DNA of 33,655 nucleotides, from the NCBI GenBank assembly GCA_021825655.1, contig JAKAGU010000009.1:670-34324 (forward strand), given 5' to 3'. The stretch is from a bacterium (GTDB lineage Bacteria > Patescibacteriota > Doudnabacteria > UBA920). Numbering within the stretch: position 1 is the stretch's first letter; the number at the start of each line of letters is the position of its first letter. The translations under genes and the position numbers were made by a program. The notes under the pieces are model-generated. The model saw nothing but the letters and a program-made list of their open reading frames with translations. It had not been told where the DNA came from and ran no database searches. Below are positions 28,130-33,655 of the stretch, piece after piece.

Positions 28130-28781
28130 TACGTTCGGAAATAATTTTGGCAATTTGGAATAAATCGGCAATTAGATAATCGGGTTTTAACTTTCTTAGC
28201 CTTTGTGGCGAACAGTCGCCCGTAGTCAGGGCTGCGGAAATAAAATTGGCGTCTTTGGATATTTCGATTTCTTCTATGGTATCGCCGACACACAAGACTT
28301 CCCCGGGTTTTACCTTAATTGCCTGCAAATATTTTTGCAGGCGATGTTCCTTGCTTCTTTGGGTAATATGGGTATGGTCGCCTGGCGGCCTGCCCAGGGT
28401 TTTCTCAATTAGTGAAGTTATTTTTAGTCTGGCAAGGTCCTTTGTGATCCGTCTTGTCGGGTGGTTACTGAAGATAATTGAGCGTATTTTTCTTTTTTGC
28501 AACAGCCTCAGTATTTTTTTCGCGTGCTTTTTTAAGAGGATCTTGCCGGAATATTGGTTGTAGTGCTCAAAGTAGGCCTTGTTTTGTTCCTGCATCTCCG
28601 AGGCGTGCCCGCCGTTTAGTTCCCACATTCGGCTAAAAGGCACGTCGTAGGTCTGTCTGAACCGTGCCAGGCTGACCGGTTTCCTTTTGAAGTGCTTAAG
28701 GGCGCGGTTAAATGCGCGGAATTGCATCTGGGTATCGTCGAACAGGGTACCGTTCCAGTCAAAAGCAACCAGTTTAATCAT
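28116..28781 (-). CDS. HAD-superfamily hydrolase
   Basis: A 221-residue HAD phosphatase. Motif I is FDWNGTLFDD (Asp8 nucleophile, with Asn in place of the second Asp, as in some HAD groups), motif II is IIFSNH, and motif IV is CVGDTIEEIEISKDA. The helical cap lies near residues 15-85. The substrate cannot be read from the sequence; the location between a deoxyribosyltransferase-like gene and folA suggests a nucleotide or phosphosugar. The track start at 28826 is rejected for ATG 28781, which overlaps the upstream gene by 8 nt. Confidence 0.88.
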   Translation of the reverse strand: MIKLVAFDWNGTLFDDTQMQFRAFNRALKHFKRKPVSLARFRQTYDVPFSRMWELNGGHASEMQEQNKAYFEHYNQYSGKILLKKHAKKILRLLQKRKIRSIIFSNHPTRRITKDLARLKITSLIEKTLGRPPGDHTHITQRSKEHRLQKYLQAIKVKPGEVLCVGDTIEEIEISKDANFISAALTTGDCSPQRLRKLKPDYLIADLFQIAKIISERNEHP

Positions 28782-29154
28782 GGTGGAGGCGTTTAAAAAT
28801 TTCTTCGGGGTTTGCATACCGGGCAAATTGGAAGTTTGGATGCTCTATGCCCAGCACCAAGCGGCTGACTTTGGCTGTTTCTTTGGCCACGGCGAGAACT
28901 TTTTTGTTAAGCTGCAGTGCGGTGGCGATTTCAAACCCCAGTCCAATAGCCGGGTAGGAGACTTCGGCCAAAAGCAGGTCGCAATCATGTACGCATTTCA
29001 CATCGTGCCGGAAAACATCCTCAGCGGTTCCATTGACCAGGCCCATGTATTCCAGAACTTCGTACTTGGTTTTAAGCTTTTCCCGAAATCCCAGCATCTC
29101 GGTTTTAAAGTCTTCCGGAGCCTGGGTCAGAGAATGGGCGAGATAAATTTTCAT
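28774..29154 (-). CDS. Nucleoside 2-deoxyribosyltransferase-like protein
   Basis: A 126-residue protein starting MKIYLAHSLTQAPEDF, with HDCDLLLAEVSYPAIGLGFEIATALQLNKKVLAV. The Asp-rich CDLLLAEVS and GLGFEIATA (with the nucleophilic Glu) are the family pattern. Such enzymes move deoxyribose between bases or hydrolyse deoxynucleotides, which fits its operon partners. Related 5'-monophosphate N-glycosidases have the same fold, so the exact reaction is open. Overlaps the NUDIX gene by 4 nt and the HAD gene by 8 nt. Confidence 0.85.
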   Translation of the reverse strand: MKIYLAHSLTQAPEDFKTEMLGFREKLKTKYEVLEYMGLVNGTAEDVFRHDVKCVHDCDLLLAEVSYPAIGLGFEIATALQLNKKVLAVAKETAKVSRLVLGIEHPNFQFARYANPEEIFKRLHHD

Positions 29155-29573
29155 AAATCAATATTTTTGACAACTTCCTTAAGGCTGGGGTGGCCGACCA
29201 TAAATTTGTCTTCCAGAAATTCTGCTTTGGTAACCCATTTTCCGCCAACAATGTTGCCGTCAGTCTCGTCAAAGTTGTGAAAATGGGCTTCTGGATTTTC
29301 AGTAGTGCATTGGAAAACGCTGCAGACCACTTGTTCGCCCGGTTTTAGCTCTTTTAAAAACCAAAAAAAACCCAGGAACTTACCAATCTTGATTTCTAAG
29401 TCCACTTCTTCTTTGGCTTCGCGATGCAGGGTTTCAAAGGGGGTTTCGCCTGCATCAATCTGTCCGCCGGGCAAATCCCAAATTTCCTTGCCGTTCAGGT
29501 TGTGCTTGATGGCTAAGAATTTTGGTTCGCTCGGATGCAGGATAACAGCTTTGATTGCGGCTAGGGAAGGCAT
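29151..29573 (-). CDS. NUDIX hydrolase
   Basis: A 140-residue NUDIX protein. The box GGQIDAGETPFETLHREAKEEVDLEI (residues about 36-61) fits Gx5Ex7REUxEExGU except that the last Gly is Asp. Upstream is WDLPGG. NUDIX enzymes hydrolyse nucleoside diphosphate derivatives; placement after thyA suggests a (d)NTP-cleaning or salvage role, but the substrate is not determined. It starts 5 nt after the thyA stop and overlaps the next gene by 4 nt. Confidence 0.92.
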   Translation of the reverse strand: MPSLAAIKAVILHPSEPKFLAIKHNLNGKEIWDLPGGQIDAGETPFETLHREAKEEVDLEIKIGKFLGFFWFLKELKPGEQVVCSVFQCTTENPEAHFHNFDETDGNIVGGKWVTKAEFLEDKFMVGHPSLKEVVKNIDL

Positions 29574-29578
29574 GGGCT

Positions 29579-30568
29579 TTAAAAGCCTCCAATGTTGGCA
29601 ATCTCGGCTTTGATCGCCGGGTGGGCCTGGTAATTTTCTATTTTGATGTCGTCGAATTTAAAATCATCAATATTTTTTATGTCCGGGTTGAGTTTCAGGA
29701 TAGGGAAGGGGAAGGGTTCGCGGGAAAGCTGGGTGTTAACCGCATCAAAATGGTTGGAATAAATATGCACGTCCCCGAAGAAATGCACAAAATCGCCCGG
29801 TTCCAAATTGGTAACCTGAGCCACCATCATCAAAAGCAGGGCGTATGAGGTAATATTGAAAGGCACGCCCAAGAAGCTGTCCGCACTTCTTTGGTACAAG
29901 CCTAAGTTTAGTTTGCCATTTTGCACCGCGAATTGGTAAGTGGTGTGGCAGAAAGGCGGCACTTCATTGGAATTGTTTTTGCTGGCCATTGCGTAAATGA
30001 AGTCCGGGTTCCAGGCCGAGACCACGTAGGATTTGCGGTAAGGTTTGTCCCTGAGGCCCTGGATTACCCAGCCCAGCTGGTCGATTTCCCGGCCGTCGGA
30101 AGCAGGCCACCGGCGCCACATGCGGCCGTAAATGGTAACCAGGTCGCCCCATTTTTTGACAAATTCGCTGTCAGCATTTTCGGCTTTGATTTTGGCGATG
30201 AAGTCCGCCTGGCTCATGTCAGGATGTTCGCCTTTCAGCGCGGCTTTGTGGTAGCGCTTCCACGCCCATTCGTCCCAGATGTGCACATCGTTGTCCGCCA
30301 GGTATTTAATATTTGAGCTGCCTGACAAAAACCACAGCAGTTCGTGGATGATGCCGCGGGTAAAAACTTTTTTCGTGGTGAGGACCGGAAAACCCTCGTT
30401 CATTGAGAACCGCATTTGCCGGCCGAAAACCGAACGGATAACGGGCGGCTCTTCACCCTTGTCCTTGTATTGCTGAAGGATTTCCGGAGTGAAGAACAGC
30501 GGCTTGTCGCTGCCGTTTTCTTTGATGTCTTTGAGCAAGTCGAGGTATTGGTATTCCGGATGCTTCAT
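29579..30568 (-). CDS. thyA: Thymidylate synthase
   Basis: A 329-residue ThyA that methylates dUMP to dTMP using methylene-THF. Motifs: [63 protein letters not shown] with the nucleophile Cys207, [16 protein letters not shown] and [12 protein letters not shown]. It is longer than the 264 residues of E. coli because of an insert around residues 108-140, as in the L. casei type. No SD is seen. It sits mid-operon between CYTH and NUDIX genes. Confidence 0.97.
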   Translation of the reverse strand: MKHPEYQYLDLLKDIKENGSDKPLFFTPEILQQYKDKGEEPPVIRSVFGRQMRFSMNEGFPVLTTKKVFTRGIIHELLWFLSGSSNIKYLADNDVHIWDEWAWKRYHKAALKGEHPDMSQADFIAKIKAENADSEFVKKWGDLVTIYGRMWRRWPASDGREIDQLGWVIQGLRDKPYRKSYVVSAWNPDFIYAMASKNNSNEVPPFCHTTYQFAVQNGKLNLGLYQRSADSFLGVPFNITSYALLLMMVAQVTNLEPGDFVHFFGDVHIYSNHFDAVNTQLSREPFPFPILKLNPDIKNIDDFKFDDIKIENYQAHPAIKAEIANIGGF

Positions 30569-30588
30569 AAAAGTGGGTTATTTTTTAT

Positions 30589-31269
30589 TTATTCAATATT
30601 GAAAATTTTATCCGTGCCATAGTAGTCCTGCCAATTTTTGTTGTAGTAGTCGAACATCCGGGCCAGGCGGTCTTGGGCCAGCTCCGCTACGCCCAGCTCG
30701 GCCATCAGCTGCCTGATCTCTTGCTTGAGTGACGGAGCCTGGGATTCCTCTGCGGTGATTTTTTCAAATTCCGCCAAATAGCCATAACCGGCATTCTTGT
30801 CGATGCTGACATTGGTGTTGTGATAGACGTACTCGCTTCTTTCGCGCGACCATTTGGCCTGGTAGGCAAAGCCTGATTTTAAGACCAGGTTGTCCAGTTC
30901 TTCAATGGAAGCGGGCACCTTGGCTTCCCACTCCAAGCGGGCAGTGCCGTTGGAGCTGGTCGTATCATCTACAGAAGCTTTGACTACCAGAATAACTTTG
31001 CCGTCGGCAGCACGCGTGCGTACGGAAAAGTCTTTGGCTTTGCCGGCCAAATCTTTCAGCTTTTCCAAATCTGCGGGTGAGACAACGGCGCTGACGTTCT
31101 CGTGGAGCTTTTGCAGGCTGCCCCCCACAAAGTAATGGTTAAGCTGCTTGTGGGAGCCCACGGTTTTGAGCGTTCCGTCTTTTGCCCGCATTTTGGCTAC
31201 CAGGGCGTCTGCGTTTTCTTTGCTGCCCAATAAGGACTTGATTTCGATCTCGTAAGAATGAGTTTGCAT
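30589..31269 (-). CDS. CYTH-domain protein (triphosphate tunnel enzyme)
   Basis: A 226-residue CYTH protein. The ExExK motif is at the start (SYEIEIKSLL), followed by basic and acidic strands typical of the tunnel (SVRTRAADGKVILVVKAS, ARLEWEAKV, KWSRERSEYVY, YLAEFEKI). CYTH enzymes include class IV adenylate cyclase, thiamine triphosphatase and tripolyphosphatase, acting on a triphosphate with metal ions. In this operon a role on nucleotide or inorganic triphosphates is plausible. The ATG is 2 nt after the HD gene stop. Confidence 0.87.
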   Translation of the reverse strand: MQTHSYEIEIKSLLGSKENADALVAKMRAKDGTLKTVGSHKQLNHYFVGGSLQKLHENVSAVVSPADLEKLKDLAGKAKDFSVRTRAADGKVILVVKASVDDTTSSNGTARLEWEAKVPASIEELDNLVLKSGFAYQAKWSRERSEYVYHNTNVSIDKNAGYGYLAEFEKITAEESQAPSLKQEIRQLMAELGVAELAQDRLARMFDYYNKNWQDYYGTDKIFNIE

Positions 31270-31271
31270 AA

Positions 31272-31892
31272 TTAGTATTTGTGGTTTTTTTTATCTATGG
31301 CCTGTTTGATGTCGCCTTCGACAAACCGGTTGCGCGCATGGCGGTACCAGTCGTGGGGTTTGGATTTTTGGATTTCTTTCCAGAGTTTTTTGGCGGACTG
31401 GGTAAAAAACAGCTTGGCAATCACAGTCCGGTTGTCGTCCCAGGCCTCCATGTGCACGCGGCCCATGGCTTTTTGTTCTTGAATTTCCAAATCCACATCC
31501 AGCCAGTCGGCATCTTTGACGATTTTAGCTTCCAGGCTTTTGCGCGCCTCGTATTCTTCCCAGGCGGCTTCCATTTCTCCGGCCAGCACTGTGTCTTTCA
31601 GCATGTCTTTAACCGCTTTTTCTTCGTCCCGTTTGGTATACTGCCGGGAGATATAGTGGACGTCGCCGGTGCGGCTTTCGGTAATATCGTGGACCAGGGC
31701 CATCATCATAATTTTTTGCATGTCAACTTTTTTGTTTTCCATTCTGGCCAAAACCATGGCCAGCCAGATAACCCGAAGATGGTGGTCGGCCAGGTTCGCA
31801 AAGCTGGGGCCCAAAAATTGCTTCCAGGCCCGGTCGATAAACCTTAAGCAGCCGATTTCGTATAAAAATTCCAGATTTCTTTTGGTGTTCAT
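31272..31892 (-). CDS. HD-domain phosphohydrolase (YfbR/HDDC2-like 5'-nucleotidase type)
   Basis: A 206-residue HD protein. Metal-binding residues are visible in order: ADHHLRVIWLAM (His), MALVHDITESRTGD (His-Asp) and VKDADWLDVDLEIQEQ (Asp). The layout resembles YfbR/HDDC2 5'-deoxynucleotidases, which would dephosphorylate dNMPs, though other HD functions are possible. The track starts at 32045; the ATG at 31892 lies seven bases after an extended -10, so the message is predicted leaderless. First gene of the thyA-folA operon. Confidence 0.88.
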   Translation of the reverse strand: MNTKRNLEFLYEIGCLRFIDRAWKQFLGPSFANLADHHLRVIWLAMVLARMENKKVDMQKIMMMALVHDITESRTGDVHYISRQYTKRDEEKAVKDMLKDTVLAGEMEAAWEEYEARKSLEAKIVKDADWLDVDLEIQEQKAMGRVHMEAWDDNRTVIAKLFFTQSAKKLWKEIQKSKPHDWYRHARNRFVEGDIKQAIDKKNHKY

Positions 31893-31899
31893 ATTGGTA

Positions 31900-31928
31900 A
31901 GTTTAGCACAGTTTTTTCGGCCTTCCAA
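31900..31928 (-). promoter_or_regulatory. Promoter of the thyA-folA operon, predicted leaderless
   Basis: On the minus strand TTGGAA (31923-31928), 17-bp spacer and TAAACT (31900-31905), with TG at the extended -10 position. Seven bases separate the -10 from the ATG at 31892. Confidence 0.65.
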
Positions 31929-31967
31929 AACGCTTAAAATGGCCCTATTTCCGGGTTTTTGGGTTAA

Positions 31968-31976
31968 TGGTATACT
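31968..31976 (+). promoter_or_regulatory. Extended -10 promoter for the P-loop kinase, predicted leaderless
   Basis: TGGTATACT, identical to the gatC extended -10. The ATG at 31984 starts seven bases after it. An ATG at 31978 in the same frame lies too close to be transcribed. Confidence 0.65.
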
Positions 31977-31983
31977 TATGCAT

Positions 31984-32535
31984 ATGGACAAGCTGATTTT
32001 GGGCCTTGTAGGCGAAAAATTTGCGGGAAAAGACGCGGCTGCCAATTATCTGGCAAAAAAGCACCAGGCTGCCCACTTTAGGTTTAGCCACATTTTGGAC
32101 GACATTTTAAGGCTTTTGGATTTGCCGATTTCCCGGCGCAATGAAATCGATTTGGGCCTCGGCCTAAGGCAGATTTTCGGGCGCCAGGTTTTGGGCCCGG
32201 CCATTATCCAGCGGGTGAAAGCGTCAGCCAGTGCGCTGGTGGTAATTAACGGTATCCGGATGGATGAGGTGGAAAATGTGCGCCAGGTGGGGGGAAAAAT
32301 AATTTACATCACCGCGCCGGTAGAGGCCAGGTTCGCCCGCTACCAGCAGCGCCGCGAAAAAACCGACGACGGCAGCATGAGCCTGCAGGCGTTTGTGGAG
32401 CAGGAGCAGGAGCCGACGGAAGTCGGTATTCCCGAATTGGGCAAAAGCGCGGATTTTAGAATTGAAAACACCGGCAGCCTGGAAGAATTTTATGGCAAGC
32501 TCGAGGAGGTGCTGAGCCGTATCCGCCCCGCGTAA
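31984..32535 (+). CDS. P-loop nucleotide/dephospho-CoA kinase-like protein
   Basis: A 183-residue kinase of the P-loop NTPase superfamily. It opens MDKLILGLVGEKFAGKDAAA, with Walker A GEKFAGKD, then a substrate segment (FSHILDDILRLLDLPISRRNEIDLG), VVINGIRMDEVENVRQ as the Walker B strand, IYITAPVEARFARYQQRREKTDDG as the LID arginines, and an acidic C-terminus. It resembles dephospho-CoA kinase and T4-type dNMP kinase families; with tmk next to it a deoxynucleotide role is reasonable, but I cannot fix the substrate. The track start at 31669 is inside the opposite gene; ATG 31984 is chosen from the promoter. Confidence 0.8.
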   Translation: MDKLILGLVGEKFAGKDAAANYLAKKHQAAHFRFSHILDDILRLLDLPISRRNEIDLGLGLRQIFGRQVLGPAIIQRVKASASALVVINGIRMDEVENVRQVGGKIIYITAPVEARFARYQQRREKTDDGSMSLQAFVEQEQEPTEVGIPELGKSADFRIENTGSLEEFYGKLEEVLSRIRPA

Positions 32536-32546
32536 ATTTTTTAAAA

Positions 32547-33302
32547 ATGCCTTCGTTTATCAAAAAACTTGCTTTATCCAAGAAAGCCCCGCGCCAACCC
32601 CGCGGCCGGTTTATAGTCATTGACGGCATTGATGGCAGCGGCAAGGCCACCCAGACCCGGTTGCTCATTGAGGAGCTGAAGATAAACGGTTTTGAGGTGG
32701 AAGAAGCGGATTTTCCCCAGTACGGCACCAAGTCCGCCGGGATTATTGAAGAGTATTTAAACGGCAAATACGGCCAGCTCGACCCGCGCGCCGCTTCCAT
32801 TTTTTACGCCATTGACCGGTTTGATGCCAGTTTTAAAATCCGGCAGTGGCTTAACGAAGGCAAAGTGGTGGTTTCCAACCGTTATGTCACAGCCAATGCC
32901 GGCCACCAGGGAGGGAAGATAGCGGATGCTTCTGACCGGCTTAAGTTTTTCCGCTGGCTCAATGATTTGGAATACAGTATTTTTAACATTCCCAAGCCGG
33001 ACTTGAACATCATTCTCCACGTGCCTGCCAAACTGGCCCAAAAATTGGTGGATTCCAAGGCCAAGCACCAGCGCACGTATGCAAACCGCGCCAACAAGAA
33101 GCGGGATTTGCACGAATCAGACTTGGAACATTTAAAAAACGCGGAGCAGGTTTTTTTGGAAATCATCCAGCTGTTCCCCAATACCAAAATGGTGGAGTGC
33201 ACGGAAAATAACCGTTTGCTTTCGCCTGAAGAAATTCACAACAAGGTCTGGGAGTTGGCCAGGAGAATTGCGCTGATTAATTTTAAACCGGAGTATAAAT
33301 GA
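32547..33302 (+). CDS. tmk: Thymidylate kinase
   Basis: A 251-residue Tmk that phosphorylates dTMP to dTDP. A basic N-terminal extension of about 20 residues (FIKKLALSKKAPRQPRG) precedes RFIVIDGIDGSGKATQTRLL (P-loop), EADFPQYGTKSAG with the DFP motif, YAIDRFDA, VVVSNRYVTANAGHQGGK in place of the DRY signature and a LID-like RTYANRANKKRDLHE. Longer than usual (about 210). It lies 11 nt after the kinase gene. Its TGA is followed after one base by the next ATG. Confidence 0.95.
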   Translation: MPSFIKKLALSKKAPRQPRGRFIVIDGIDGSGKATQTRLLIEELKINGFEVEEADFPQYGTKSAGIIEEYLNGKYGQLDPRAASIFYAIDRFDASFKIRQWLNEGKVVVSNRYVTANAGHQGGKIADASDRLKFFRWLNDLEYSIFNIPKPDLNIILHVPAKLAQKLVDSKAKHQRTYANRANKKRDLHESDLEHLKNAEQVFLEIIQLFPNTKMVECTENNRLLSPEEIHNKVWELARRIALINFKPEYK

Positions 33303-33303
33303 C

Positions 33304-33655
33304 ATGCCTGAAGTTTTAACCTCCCCCGGGTTCGGGGCGGAAAAAAAAGATTCGGCAAAAAAAGAAATTGAACATGCCGTCAGTCTCTTAGTGGATTTAC
33401 TTGACCCGGAAGGCCCTTACCGATGGGACCTGCCTCCTAAGCCGCTTCAGGTAGGAGACGAAAATTACCAATATTTTGTCTGCAGAGACAGCGCGTATTT
33501 GGGGCAAGTGCTGGCTTTAACCAGTCTGGTAAGAAGCGAAGCCCTGCCCAGAGATCAGCAAAATCGGGTTGAGGACGCTTTGGCCAACATACGAGCAGTC
33601 AACCGGCAGTCCGGGCTTAGAACCCCGGAAGATATGGTGATTTTGAAAGATAGGA
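33304..33655 (+). CDS. Unknown protein, N-terminal part, runs off the window
   Basis: My own translation gives 117 open codons from ATG 33304 to the end, missed by the track because no stop is present. It begins MPEVLTSPGFGAEKKDSAKK and continues with EIEHAVSLLVDLLDPEGPYRWDLPPKP and YFVCRDSAYLGQVLALTSLV. No signal peptide or membrane helix. I do not recognise it. The one-base gap from tmk indicates cotranscription with the kinase pair. Confidence 0.7.
   Translation, partial: MPEVLTSPGFGAEKKDSAKKEIEHAVSLLVDLLDPEGPYRWDLPPKPLQVGDENYQYFVCRDSAYLGQVLALTSLVRSEALPRDQQNRVEDALANIRAVNRQSGLRTPEDMVILKDR

Noticed and set aside
31978-31980. ATG 31978 as start of the P-loop kinase
   Set aside because: It lies one base after the -10 hexamer and would not be in the transcript; ATG 31984 in the same frame is used.
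1-33655. CRISPR arrays, tRNA, rRNA, prophage or integron
   Set aside because: No regularly spaced repeats, no tRNA cloverleaf or rRNA sequence, and no integrase or transposase were seen by eye. The repeated terminators at 24.4-27.5 kb differ in sequence, so they are not attC sites or a repeat array. A tRNAscan or Infernal run would settle the RNA genes.

Overview
The window looks like a chromosome segment of a Candidate Phyla Radiation (Patescibacteria, probably Parcubacteria-like) bacterium. The reasons are gene content and style rather than a database match: compact genes with 1-14 nt overlaps, a GatCAB amidotransferase, a short SecA, a prolyl-tRNA synthetase without its editing domain, many starts without a Shine-Dalgarno (SD) sequence, several promoters placed so close to the ATG that the mRNA should be leaderless, and many small unrecognised proteins. 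TGA is used as a normal stop (holB, tmk), so this is not a code-25 lineage such as Gracilibacteria.

Layout. 1-1009 (minus): end-truncated htpX and lemA, divergent from secA. 1121-6784 (plus): secA, then gatC-gatA-gatB with its own leaderless promoter and a strong terminator. 6854-8525 (minus): a two-gene unit of tiny unknown proteins with a palindrome over its transcription start, then miaA and a 46-residue basic protein overlapping it. 8587-20179 (plus): a cupredoxin-like protein, holB, an Asp-box lipoprotein, frr, rseP, proS, then the rod-shape set mreB-mreC-mreD-mrdA, folD and a membrane protein with carboxypeptidase-regulatory-like domains. 20222-24067 (plus): a REC-only response regulator, then a secE-nusG-rplK-rplA operon with consensus promoter, interrupted by a YdjM-type membrane hydrolase gene and an SPFH gene.

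24133-27631 (mostly minus) is the unusual part. Four times the same arrangement occurs: a 26-29 codon ORF, a hairpin with a U-run, then one or two small SD-led genes. In each case an upstream segment can pair with one arm of the terminator (10 bp and 9 bp perfect in two cases). This is the architecture of ribosome-mediated transcription attenuation (trp/ilv type), but the controlled genes are unknown small proteins and an NlpC/P60 peptidase. dcd lies among them on the plus strand and shares a -35 region with one of the leaders.

27635-33302 is a deoxynucleotide supply region. A minus-strand operon reads HD phosphohydrolase, CYTH, thyA, NUDIX, deoxyribosyltransferase-like, HAD, folA. Divergent from it are a P-loop kinase and thymidylate kinase. 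With dcd (dCTP to dUMP), thyA (dUMP to dTMP), folA and folD (folate cycle) and tmk (dTMP to dTDP), this gives a near-complete route to dTDP. The last 352 bases start an unrecognised protein that runs off the window. No rRNA, tRNA, CRISPR, insertion sequence or phage integrase was seen. All promoters, terminators and RNA pairings were read by eye; no folding energies or homology searches were run.
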